A stretch of DNA of 23,061 nucleotides, taken from assembly GCA_003445795.1 (NCBI GenBank), contig DMCN01000065.1, positions 5,755 through 28,815 on the forward strand, given 5' to 3'. This DNA comes from Gallionellaceae bacterium. Its GTDB lineage: Bacteria > Pseudomonadota > Gammaproteobacteria > Burkholderiales > Gallionellaceae. The translations under genes were made by a program, and so were the position numbers. Below are positions 7,160-14,051 of the stretch, piece by piece; positions within the stretch are counted from its first letter, which is position 1; the number at the start of each line of letters is the position of its first letter. The notes under the pieces were generated by a model that saw nothing but the letters and a program-made list of their open reading frames with translations, searched no databases and was not told where the DNA came from.

Positions 7160-8397
7160 CACCATTCCCCGCCTGCTTCGTTCTGATACTCGGCACCATC
7201 CAGCAACTGTACCGTCACCTGCTCGCCCGCCACCATGCCACGGCTTGTGGCAGGCACAACCATCAGTCCCTCCGCCACGGACATGGAAGCCAATATGCCG
7301 CTGCCCTGTGCACCTGTGGAGGTCGCCGCATAGCCGCCCGCTTCCCGGCTCAGCATCACGCGCACGAACTCGGTGCGGCTGTGCTTGTGCTTCACATCAT
7401 GCGTCAGTCTTGCGGTGAGGGTGCGGCGATGCACGCGCGTGCAGCCGAGCATGCGGCGCAATGCCGGCAGCACGAACTCTTCGAAACAGACCATGCTCGA
7501 TACCGGATTCCCCGGCAGACCGAACACCCAGGTCAGCGGTGCGATGCCGAACGCCATCGGGTGGCCCGGCTTCATCTCCACACGCCAGAACTTCATCTGC
7601 ACGCCCAGCGCTTCCAGCGTGGGGCGCACGTAGTCGTGCACGCCGACCGAGGTGCCGCCGGAGACCAGCAGTACGTCGTATTGCAGGCCGCGCTGCAACA
7701 TCTCCTTCAGGTGACCCGGTTCATCGCGCGCGATGCCGAGCAGGTCGGGCGTGATGCCCAGCGCCTGTACCTGCGCCATCAGCGCATAGCTGTTGGCATC
7801 GGGGATCTTGTTGGCATCGAACGGGTCGTTCAACCCTTCCAACTCGTCGCCGGTGGAAAGGATGGCCACGCGCGGCATGCGGTACACCTCCGCACTGGCG
7901 CGCTTCACCATCGCCAGCATGCCGACCGCACCGGGCGTGATCTCGGTGCCTGCCGGCAATACCACCTCGCCGTTCTTCATGCTCTCGCCACGGTCGCGGA
8001 TGTCGTTGCGCGACTTCACAGCGACGTTGATCTGCACCTGCGTGTCCGACAGCGCCTGCGTATCCTCGACGCGTATCACCGCATCCGCGCCCTGCGGCAC
8101 CGGCGCACCGGTCATGATGCGCGCACACTGTCCGGCCAGCACGGTCTTCTGCGGCATGTCGCCCGCCTTGATGTCTTCGACGATCTCCAGCACTGCCGGT
8201 GCATTCGCCACATCCGCACTGCGCAGCGCAAAACCATCCATCGCCGAAACGTCATAAGGCGGCTGGTCGCGGTTGGCACGAATGTCCTCGGCCAGCACTC
8301 GCCCGAGCGAGTTTTCCAGCCCGACACTCTCGGTGCCAAGCGACTTGATCGATTCCAGCACGCATTGCTGCGCGGCTGTCACTGTCAGATATTCCAT
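7159..8397 (-). CDS. moeA: Molybdopterin molybdenumtransferase MoeA
   Basis: 412 aa, the normal length. MoeA inserts molybdate into adenylylated molybdopterin. Visible landmarks are the N-terminal DQPPYDVSAMDGFALR (about 44-59), RIMTGAPVPQGADAVIRVE, the MoCF-type domain motif VSGGTSVGVHDYVRP, and GLPGNPVSS. The C-terminal domain is complete to the stop. The gene follows mobA by 8 bases and overlaps mogA by one base, so the last two steps of cofactor assembly are translationally coupled. No key residue appears to be missing. Confidence 0.96.
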   Translation of the reverse strand: MEYLTVTAAQQCVLESIKSLGTESVGLENSLGRVLAEDIRANRDQPPYDVSAMDGFALRSADVANAPAVLEIVEDIKAGDMPQKTVLAGQCARIMTGAPVPQGADAVIRVEDTQALSDTQVQINVAVKSRNDIRDRGESMKNGEVVLPAGTEITPGAVGMLAMVKRASAEVYRMPRVAILSTGDELEGLNDPFDANKIPDANSYALMAQVQALGITPDLLGIARDEPGHLKEMLQRGLQYDVLLVSGGTSVGVHDYVRPTLEALGVQMKFWRVEMKPGHPMAFGIAPLTWVFGLPGNPVSSMVCFEEFVLPALRRMLGCTRVHRRTLTARLTHDVKHKHSRTEFVRVMLSREAGGYAATSTGAQGSGILASMSVAEGLMVVPATSRGMVAGEQVTVQLLDGAEYQNEAGGEW

Positions 8398-8405
8398 CTA
8401 CTTCC

Positions 8406-8981
8406 TCACTTCTTCGCCGCATGATAATCCTGCGGCGTATCCAGATCAAAGAAACTGCGCAATTGCGGATCGCATTCGCGCAACTCCGCTTCACTCACAT
8501 AACGTACATCCAGTTTTTCCAGCACGCCGCGCAGACTCCTGTCACCGGCTGCCAGACTGGCGCGCATCGCCTCCAAAGTCCCGGTCGCATAGAAAGCAGC
8601 AAGCGGTTGCGGGTAACCCCCGATCATCGGCACAACGGCCTGATGCGCGGCCCGGCAAGACGCGAGATGAACGACAACCGCCTCGGTCACAAACGGCATG
8701 TCGCACGCCACCGCAAACACCCACGGCGTATCAGCCTGCGCCAGCCCGGCGATCAATCCGGCCAGCGGACCGCTCGCTTCCACCCCGTCACACACCTGCG
8801 GCACATCCACTCCGGCGCGCAGTTGGCGCACGCTGACAACCACTTTTGAAAACACCCGCTGCATGGTGGCGGTGATGTGATCCAGCAGCGTCTTACCGTC
8901 CAGCACCAGCGCCGCCTTATCCTGCCCCATGCGACGCGAATCGCCGCCGGCGAGGATGAGCGCAGTGCAATCGTCGATCAT
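8406..8981 (-). CDS. mobA: Molybdenum cofactor guanylyltransferase MobA
   Basis: 191 aa. MobA links GMP from GTP to the Mo cofactor, giving the bis-MGD form used by DMSO-reductase-family enzymes. LILAGGDSRRMGQDKA (about 8-22) is the nucleotidyltransferase signature with the conserved K. VEASGPLAGL, CDMPF (metal-binding Asp) and the terminal DLDTPQDY are typical MobA elements. It starts 2 bases after mobB and is followed by moeA. Its presence implies that this organism has enzymes of the DMSO-reductase family, for example SoeABC-type sulfite dehydrogenase or nitrate reductase; those are not in the window. Confidence 0.95.
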   Translation of the reverse strand: MIDDCTALILAGGDSRRMGQDKAALVLDGKTLLDHITATMQRVFSKVVVSVRQLRAGVDVPQVCDGVEASGPLAGLIAGLAQADTPWVFAVACDMPFVTEAVVVHLASCRAAHQAVVPMIGGYPQPLAAFYATGTLEAMRASLAAGDRSLRGVLEKLDVRYVSEAELRECDPQLRSFFDLDTPQDYHAAKK

Positions 8982-8983
8982 CT

Positions 8984-9481
8984 TCAGGCTCGTTGCAGGA
9001 TGAAATCGACGATACCGCTCACATCATCGAGTTTGAAATGCGGCAACTGCGGGTAAACCTCATCCATGTCGGTGACGATGGCGATCAGCCCGTCCTCGAT
9101 GGCGCAACGAGCGGGTCTGCCGCATTCGCGCCGCAACACCTCGATCTTCACCCCCGGCGCATGCGAGAAACCCTCTGCCAGCACCAAATCGGCTTCACCC
9201 AGGAAACGCTGCGCCAACTGCGCCGGTTCGCGCGCTTCAACCCGGGAATCGATCAACTGCACACCGCCTTCCGTCACCAGCATGCTCATCGCCGCCCCCG
9301 CCTGCGAGTAGCGCCAGCTATCCTTGCCCGGTGTATCGAGCTGCACATCGTGATGCGCATGCTTGATGGTGGCGACTTTGACGCCGCGCTTGCATAGTTC
9401 GCGGATGAGCTTTTCCACCAGAGTGGTTTTGCCGGAGCCGGAATGGCCGACGAAGGTGATCACGGATGGGGAGTGACCCAT
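8984..9481 (-). CDS. mobB: Molybdopterin-guanine dinucleotide biosynthesis GTPase MobB
   Basis: 165 aa. MobB is a GTP-binding partner of MobA that aids guanylation of the cofactor. The P-loop GHSGSGKTTL is at about residues 12-21; VATIKHAHHDVQLDTPGKDS is the conserved MobB stretch, followed by the GxAxxxLV and VLAEGFSHAPGVKIEVLR motifs. The length is normal. The ATG at 9481 lies inside the 3' end of moaE, giving a 22-base overlap, and the stop is 2 bases before mobA. Confidence 0.95.
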   Translation of the reverse strand: MGHSPSVITFVGHSGSGKTTLVEKLIRELCKRGVKVATIKHAHHDVQLDTPGKDSWRYSQAGAAMSMLVTEGGVQLIDSRVEAREPAQLAQRFLGEADLVLAEGFSHAPGVKIEVLRRECGRPARCAIEDGLIAIVTDMDEVYPQLPHFKLDDVSGIVDFILQRA

Positions 9482-9885
9482 GCATCCCCCTGCGGCGTGA
9501 TCTCTTTCTTCCAGATAGGCACGCGCTGTTTGAGTTCGTCGATCATCCAGCGACAGGCATCGAATGCGGCGGCGCGATGCTCGGCCCCTGCGGCGATGAA
9601 CACGATGTTGTCGCCCGCCTGCACGGTGGTGACGCGATGCACGATGCGCGCGTCGAGCAAGCCGAACTTCTCGATGACTTCGCTGCGCAGTTTGTTCATC
9701 TCAGCCAACGCCATGCTGCCGTAGGCTTCGAAGCCGATCTGCGATACTTCGCGACCTTCGGAGAAATCGCGCGCGCAACCGATGAAAGTTGCGATGCCGC
9801 CCATGCGCTTCGAGCTAGCCTTGAGCGCTTCCACTTCTTCATTCTGGGAAAAATCTTCTTGTTGGATACGAACCGGCTCAAGCAT
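9460..9885 (-). CDS. moaE: Molybdopterin synthase catalytic subunit MoaE
   Basis: 141 aa from the ATG at 9885, one base after the moaD stop; a GTG at 9894 is also possible. MoaE transfers sulfur from the thiocarboxylated MoaD tail to precursor Z to make molybdopterin. Family features are GGIATFIGCARDFSEG, FEAYGSMA, DARIVHRV (the HR.G region), EHRAAAFDACRWMIDELK, and VPIWKKE with the catalytic Lys (K126/K127). It overlaps mobB by 22 bases. Pairing with moaD directly upstream is the classical arrangement. Confidence 0.95.
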   Translation of the reverse strand: MLEPVRIQQEDFSQNEEVEALKASSKRMGGIATFIGCARDFSEGREVSQIGFEAYGSMALAEMNKLRSEVIEKFGLLDARIVHRVTTVQAGDNIVFIAAGAEHRAAAFDACRWMIDELKQRVPIWKKEITPQGDAWVTPHP

Positions 9886-9886
9886 C

Positions 9887-10126
9887 TCAACCACCGCTGA
9901 ACTTCGCCATAAAGGCGATCTCGTCGTTGTCCTGCAATGCCATCTGCTTGTCGTGTACCTGGTTCTGGTTGACTGCGATGAGACTGACGATGCTGAAGGC
10001 GCCCGGATGCTGGATGCCGAGGTGGGCGATGACGTTGTGCAGGGTCATGCCGGGAGAGAAATCCATCTGCATCTCGTGCGTCTGCACGCGGTCGGCCACC
10101 GGTCCGAAGAACAATACTTTGATCAT
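9887..10126 (-). CDS. moaD: Molybdopterin synthase sulfur-carrier subunit MoaD
   Basis: 79 aa ubiquitin-fold protein ending in FSGG. The C-terminal Gly-Gly is the site of adenylation and thiocarboxylation. The start ATG overlaps the moaC stop (ATGA, 4-base overlap) and has GGAGG five bases upstream. IKVLFFGPVADRV at the N terminus and the AVNQNQV and DNDEIAFMAKFSGG stretches are typical MoaD. The MoeB-type activating enzyme and MoaA are not encoded in this window. Confidence 0.93.
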   Translation of the reverse strand: MIKVLFFGPVADRVQTHEMQMDFSPGMTLHNVIAHLGIQHPGAFSIVSLIAVNQNQVHDKQMALQDNDEIAFMAKFSGG

Positions 10127-10623
10127 CTCACCTCCCCGCGTTTCCACACGCCGCTTTCCCCCCCGCGCTTCTCTTCCAGTTGCACGTTCTCGATGCGCAT
10201 GCCGCGGTCGATGGCCTTGCACATATCGTAAATGGTGAGCAGTGCGACGTTGGCGGCAGTCAGCGCTTCCATCTCGACGCCGGTCTGGCCGACACAACTG
10301 GCGGTGGTGACGACCTTGATGCCGACGCAACCCTGCGCATCCGGCTCAACGATCTCGCTGAACTCGACCTGCACGCCACTAAGGGCGATGGCATGGCACA
10401 TCGGAATGATGTCCGGCGTACGCTTGGCCGCCATGACCGCGCCGACATCCGCCACGGTCAGCACGTCACCTTTGGCGATCTTGCCTGCGCGGATGCGTGC
10501 CAGCGTCTCCGGCTGCATGCGCAGCACGCCGCTGGCGATAGCGACGCGCTGGGTGCTGGACTTCTCCGACACATCCACCATGCGGGCTCGGCCCGAATCG
10601 GAAAAATGCGTCAGGTCGTTCAT
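10123..10623 (-). CDS. moaC: Cyclic pyranopterin monophosphate synthase MoaC
   Basis: 166 aa. MoaC converts 3',8-cyclo-dihydroGTP, the MoaA product, into cyclic pyranopterin monophosphate. Seen are RMVDVSEKSSTQRVAIASG near the N terminus, KGDVLTVADVGAVMAAKRT, the catalytic-region PMCHAIALSGV, and TGVEMEALTAANVALLTIYDMCKAIDRGM, nearly identical in pattern to E. coli MoaC. The C-terminal GGESGVWK is also the family ending. The ATG at 10623 overlaps the Mrp stop by one base (TGATG). A longer in-frame start at 10839 lies inside the Mrp gene and is rejected. Confidence 0.96.
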   Translation of the reverse strand: MNDLTHFSDSGRARMVDVSEKSSTQRVAIASGVLRMQPETLARIRAGKIAKGDVLTVADVGAVMAAKRTPDIIPMCHAIALSGVQVEFSEIVEPDAQGCVGIKVVTTASCVGQTGVEMEALTAANVALLTIYDMCKAIDRGMRIENVQLEEKRGGESGVWKRGEVR

Positions 10624-11717
10624 CAGGTGTTTTGCACGACTATCTTGGGGAATGCCGCGCTGTGGTCCTGCGCCATGTCGGCGATCTTCACCGCGATGCG
10701 GCGGGCGATCTGTTTGTAGACTTTGGCGATGTTGCCGTCGGGATCGGCGACCACGGAAGGTTTTCCGGAGTCCGCTTGTTCGCGGATGCTGATGTCCAGC
10801 GGCAGGCCGCCGAGGAACTCGGTGTTGTACTCGGCGCACATCTTCTCGCCGCCACCCGCGCCGAAGATGTGTTCTTCATGGCCGCACTTGGAGCAGATAT
10901 GGGTGCTCATGTTCTCGACGATACCGACGATCTTGATGCCGACCTTCTCGAACATCTTGAGTCCCTTGCGCGCGTCCAGCAGCGCGATGTCCTGCGGCGT
11001 GGTGACGATGACCGCGCCGGTGACCGGCACTTTCTGCGCCAGGGTGAGCTGGATGTCGCCGGTGCCGGGCGGCAGGTCAACAACGAGGTAGTCGAGGTTG
11101 TCCCACTTGGTCTGGTGCAGCAGTTGCTCAAGCGCCTGGGTGACCATGGGGCCGCGCCAGATCATCGGCGTATCGTTGGCGTCGATGAGGAAGCCGACCG
11201 ACATGGCTTGCAGGCCGTGGTTGGTCATCGGCAGCATGGTCTTGCCGTCTTCGGAATCGGGTTGCCCGCTGATGCCGAGCATGGTCGGTTGCGAGGGACC
11301 GTAGATGTCGGCATCCAGCATGCCAACGCGCGCGCCTTCGGCGGCCAGTGCCAGCGCCAGATTGACCGCGGTGGTGCTCTTGCCCACACCGCCCTTGCCG
11401 CTCGCTACCGCGATGATGTTCTTCACGCCGTCCACCAGCTTCACGCCGCGCTGCACCGCATGCGGCACGACCTTGCTGGCGACAGTCGCTTCGATCTTGC
11501 CCGCGCCCGGCAGAGCGGACTTGAGGTGGGCTTCGATGGTCGCCTTGATCTCGGCCCACACGCTCTTGGCCGGGTAACCCAGTTGCACGTCCAGCGTCAC
11601 GTCGTTGCCGCTGACCTTGACGTTCTTGATCGATTTGCCGCTGACGAAATCCTTCTTCGTGTTCGGGTCGATCAGGTTCTTCAACGCGTTCTGCACATCT
11701 GTTTCGGTAAAGCTCAT
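10623..11717 (-). CDS. apbC: Mrp/ApbC-type iron-sulfur cluster carrier ATPase
   Basis: 364 aa from the second of two adjacent ATGs (11717), which stands six bases from AGGAG; the first ATG (11720) is too close. The N-terminal MIP18/DUF59 domain covers about residues 1-90. The ParA/NBP35-type P-loop domain has the deviant Walker A SGKGGVGKST (106-115), LDADIYGPSQPTMLG, DLPPGTGD and the CxxC of HICSKCGHEEHIFG, which binds a bridging 4Fe-4S cluster between protomers. The family (Mrp/ApbC) delivers Fe-S clusters to apo-proteins in the cytoplasm. Here it leads the Mo-cofactor genes (1-base overlap with moaC) and follows the dsr-associated block. Both settings need many Fe-S clusters, so a dedicated carrier role is plausible but inferred. 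Confidence 0.92.
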   Translation of the reverse strand: MSFTETDVQNALKNLIDPNTKKDFVSGKSIKNVKVSGNDVTLDVQLGYPAKSVWAEIKATIEAHLKSALPGAGKIEATVASKVVPHAVQRGVKLVDGVKNIIAVASGKGGVGKSTTAVNLALALAAEGARVGMLDADIYGPSQPTMLGISGQPDSEDGKTMLPMTNHGLQAMSVGFLIDANDTPMIWRGPMVTQALEQLLHQTKWDNLDYLVVDLPPGTGDIQLTLAQKVPVTGAVIVTTPQDIALLDARKGLKMFEKVGIKIVGIVENMSTHICSKCGHEEHIFGAGGGEKMCAEYNTEFLGGLPLDISIREQADSGKPSVVADPDGNIAKVYKQIARRIAVKIADMAQDHSAAFPKIVVQNT

Positions 11718-11748
11718 CATTCACTCCTGGTTGATTTTCATTCGGGAA

Positions 11749-11781
11749 GACATCCCGGATTCGCCTGCTTCGGACATCCCG
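11749..11781. repeat. Two 9-base direct repeats upstream of the Mrp gene
   Basis: gacatcccg occurs at 11749-11757 and again at 11773-11781, 24 bases apart, in the 102-base gap between the Cys/His-rich gene and the Mrp gene. The first copy also forms an inverted repeat with cggga at 11743-11747. A TACAAT hexamer (minus strand, 11788-11783) lies beside the second copy but has no convincing -35. This could be a regulatory site for the Mrp/Mo-cofactor unit; no activator is known. Confidence 0.35.
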
Positions 11782-11819
11782 CATTGTAGCGGCTGGACCG
11801 GCTCCGCGAGCGACTACCT

Positions 11820-12254
11820 TCAGCCGTGCCTGCCCTTGTAACATTGCGCCGCTGCATGCACGACCTCGGACCAGGGTATCCCGGCCCAATCACCCCACTG
11901 GCGCAGGGCGTTTGCCGCCAGCGCATCCACGTCGTCCACGTCGGGACCGCCGCTGAGCACCTGCTGCAAGCCCTTGAGGCCGCCGCATTGCACGCGCATC
12001 TCCTGTGCGTGCGGCAACACCTCCTCGTCGTGCATCTTGCCCAGCGCGAACGCGAAACTGTGCCGCAGGCTGTGGTGCAACTCATGACAGCGAAAATGGC
12101 TCGCCGCCTCGCGGCATGTCGCCGCTTCGCGTTCGGCGATCTGCTTCCGCTGTGCACACTCGCAGGCGACGCAGCCTGCCAGCAAAGCTTTTTCGAACAC
12201 ACAAGGACGCGCTACCACTTCGGCGAACTTCTGCCGGTAAGCGGCTTCGTCCAT
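11820..12254 (-). CDS. Cys/His-rich protein of unknown function, dsr-associated block
   Basis: 144 aa, no signal peptide and no membrane segment, so presumably cytoplasmic. I do not recognise the family. It has eight cysteines (18, 28, 31, 33, 47, 56, 90, 138). They include a CVACEC cluster and a C47 to RCHELHHSLRHS segment in which C56 is followed by H57, H60, H61 and H65. Such clustering suggests a metal or Fe-S site, or a thiol-based carrier, but no standard motif (CxxCxxCxxxC ferredoxin or zinc ribbon) fits. The ATG at 12254 lies 5 bases after the preceding gene's stop. The preceding four genes are spaced equally tightly, so it is likely co-transcribed with them and with cysG. Confidence 0.8.
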   Translation of the reverse strand: MDEAAYRQKFAEVVARPCVFEKALLAGCVACECAQRKQIAEREAATCREAASHFRCHELHHSLRHSFAFALGKMHDEEVLPHAQEMRVQCGGLKGLQQVLSGGPDVDDVDALAANALRQWGDWAGIPWSEVVHAAAQCYKGRHG

Positions 12255-12259
12255 GATGT

Positions 12260-12487
12260 TTAATCGTCCCCCAGTTGCGGGGCTGGCTCGCGTATCTCGT
12301 TGAGCAAGTCTTCCGCATGAAGCTCGGACTCGGCATGGATCATCTTGATCAGCGCCTGCGAATCATCCGCCAGCTCGGCACGCAACTGTTTGGCCCGCAC
12401 CGACGCCTCGCGATAGGAATCGTACTGCTCCAGCTTGGTCAGCTGCTTGATCGGGAATTCGGTCACTCGGTAGATAAAATAGGCCAT
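12260..12487 (-). CDS. Conserved-looking 75-aa protein of unknown function
   Basis: 75 aa from the ATG at 12487, with GAGGTG just upstream; a GTG two codons earlier (12493) is also open. An N-terminal stretch reading FIYRVTEFPIKQLTKLEQ, probably a beta strand and helix, is followed by a charged helix (YREASVRAKQLRAELADDSQALIKMIHA) and an acidic tail. There are no cysteines, signal peptide or membrane segment. The regular amphipathic helix and tight spacing on both sides (18 and 5 bases) support a real gene. Function unknown; its neighbours suggest a small partner protein in the sulfur/siroheme block. Confidence 0.75.
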   Translation of the reverse strand: MAYFIYRVTEFPIKQLTKLEQYDSYREASVRAKQLRAELADDSQALIKMIHAESELHAEDLLNEIREPAPQLGDD

Positions 12488-12505
12488 GGTCACCTCGTAG
12501 CGTAA

Positions 12506-13078
12506 TTAAGCGCCGGGACGCTTCATGAAGGTGATGACGTTGGCTCCGGGCGCGTTCTTGCTGGCGCAGCTGCCCTCGCCCAGTCCCGCAAGCTGTTCGG
12601 CTTCATGCAACAGATTGACGACATCGACATAGTGTTTCTGCTTCACCATCATCAGCGCGGTATAGCCGCCCTCGTTCTTCGCCAGCACGTCCGCCCCCGC
12701 CTGCAGCAGCACCTCGACCACGGCGGTCTCGCCGTAGCCCGCGGCCAGCATCAGCGGGCGCACACCGTAACCGATGGGGGCCTCGATATTGGCACCCGCA
12801 TCGATCAGCAGCTTGACCATGTCGGCGAAGCCGCGCTTCAGCTCGGCGTTGTAGCAGGCTTTCATCAATGCGCCCCAGCCTGCGCTGTCGGTCGCATTGA
12901 CGTCGGCACCGCTGTCGAGCAGCGCTTCCGCCAGATCCCGGTCGCCCGCATAGGCGGCCAGCATCAGCAGGGTGGCACCCGTCTCGTCGCGGCTATCGAC
13001 ACCCGCACCGGCCGCCAGCAGACGCCGCACCGTGGCGGTATCACCGGCTTTCACTGCTGCTATCAGCTCTGTAGACAT
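12506..13078 (-). CDS. Ankyrin-repeat protein
   Basis: 190 aa with about five ankyrin repeats over residues 1-160. The clearest are TGATLLMLAAYAGDRDLAEA (then LLDSGADVN), AGWGALMKACYN with the following LLIDAGANIE, and YGVRPLMLAAGYGETAVVEV (then LLQAGADV). It has no signal peptide, so it is cytoplasmic, and it ends in a short tail with one Cys (GEGSCASKN). Ankyrin repeats are protein-interaction scaffolds and no catalytic domain is present. The start at 13078 has an excellent AAGGAGG site. It sits 20 bases after the secreted-protein gene and 18 before the 75-aa gene. A role in assembling or docking sulfur-oxidation proteins is only a guess from context. Confidence 0.9.
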   Translation of the reverse strand: MSTELIAAVKAGDTATVRRLLAAGAGVDSRDETGATLLMLAAYAGDRDLAEALLDSGADVNATDSAGWGALMKACYNAELKRGFADMVKLLIDAGANIEAPIGYGVRPLMLAAGYGETAVVEVLLQAGADVLAKNEGGYTALMMVKQKHYVDVVNLLHEAEQLAGLGEGSCASKNAPGANVITFMKRPGA

Positions 13079-13098
13079 GTGCCCTCCTTTTGAAAAGA

Positions 13099-13998
13099 CT
13101 ATTTCTTGACCGTGTTTTGCAACGCCTTGCGGATCGCTTCCGGGGATTTCATGATGTTCATGAAACTGTTGCTGCCCATCATGCTGAGGTCGGGGAAGTT
13201 GATGGCGATGCGGAAGCGCGCGTACAGCGCATACACCTTGTTGCCCGACACCAGCACTTCGTACGGCAGGTGGGCGGTGGACTTCACATCGCGAAAATCA
13301 ATCTCGTTCATGATGAACTTGTCGTCCATGGCCTTGGTTTCTTCGCTGCCCTTGAGGCCGGCACCGAACACTGTCTCCTGCTTGCCGGGGATATCGACGC
13401 GGTAGACCTTGGTCACGCCGTTCTGGTTGTTCGCCAGCTTGGCATCCACTGCCTGCACGGCCTCTTCGTAGCTGCCGTATTCGGCCAGTTCGCTCGGCTC
13501 GTCAAAATATTCCATGCCGATGGTGTAGTGGTATTTGCGCGCCTGTTTTGCGGTCAGACCCTTGGCACCGAACTCTTCCACCCTGCCCAGCGCTTTTTCC
13601 AGCGCAGCCGATACACCGGCGAGGTCGCCTTCCATGCGATACACATGAGACATGTAAACCGGGTTGGTGTAGCTGACCTGGACTTCCTTGCCAGCCTCGG
13701 TGACCGACACGCGCTGCACCGCGCCGTAGCCGCCCGCTTCGGATGCGGCGGCGTTCTTCTTCAATTCGTCATTGGTGACGACGATCACGTTGGCACCGGT
13801 GTACGGTGCATATTCGCCGACCACGGTGAAACCGGCGGCAGTCAGCGCGGTCTTCACCTGGGCGGACTTCTCGGCCACCGCACCCTCACTCTTCGAGGCG
13901 AGCACAAATGGTTTGAGCTTCACATCGTCGGCCTGCGCTGCGCCGATAAACAGAAACAACGCGGACAACATCACTTTCTTGATCGTCATACGTACCAT
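13099..13998 (-). CDS. Exported protein of unknown function with two possible DUF302-like domains
   Basis: 299 aa. The start at 13998 has GGGAGA upstream and gives a standard signal peptide (basic MVRMTIKK, hydrophobic core, cleavage AQA|DD near residue 23). The mature protein is thus periplasmic or secreted and contains no cysteine. The first half (about 28-135) has a helix then strand (VAEKSAQVKTALTAAGFTVV), and later VQRVSVTEAGKEVQVSYTNP followed by a helix. The second half ends in YEVLVSGNKVYALYARFRIA with a helix after it. Both resemble DUF302-type alpha/beta domains, so an internal duplication is possible; this is a visual judgement, not an alignment. It follows cysG after 53 bases (double stop TAATAA and an AT-rich patch that could hold an internal promoter). 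Function unknown. Confidence 0.83.
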   Translation of the reverse strand: MVRMTIKKVMLSALFLFIGAAQADDVKLKPFVLASKSEGAVAEKSAQVKTALTAAGFTVVGEYAPYTGANVIVVTNDELKKNAAASEAGGYGAVQRVSVTEAGKEVQVSYTNPVYMSHVYRMEGDLAGVSAALEKALGRVEEFGAKGLTAKQARKYHYTIGMEYFDEPSELAEYGSYEEAVQAVDAKLANNQNGVTKVYRVDIPGKQETVFGAGLKGSEETKAMDDKFIMNEIDFRDVKSTAHLPYEVLVSGNKVYALYARFRIAINFPDLSMMGSNSFMNIMKSPEAIRKALQNTVKK

Positions 13999-14051
13999 CT
14001 TTGCTCTCCCTGGTTGGTTATTGAACTGCGGAACAACTTATAGTTTTATTA

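Noticed and set aside
7381..8424. 347-codon plus-strand open frame antisense to moeA
   Set aside because: It is explained by moeA codon bias on the other strand; the translation is His/Arg-rich and without motifs.
10158..10164. Run of seven G (minus strand) in moaC as a possible frameshift or phase-variation site
   Set aside because: The frame stays intact and the residues after it (ESGVWK) match the normal MoaC C terminus, so there is no sign of a shift.
10624..10839. N-terminal extension of moaC into the Mrp gene
   Set aside because: The extra residues are Arg-rich out-of-frame Mrp sequence; MoaC homology begins at the 10623 start.
10632..11789. 385-codon plus-strand open frame antisense to the Mrp gene
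   Set aside because: It lies opposite a complete Mrp/ApbC with all motifs; composition is typical of antisense shadow frames.
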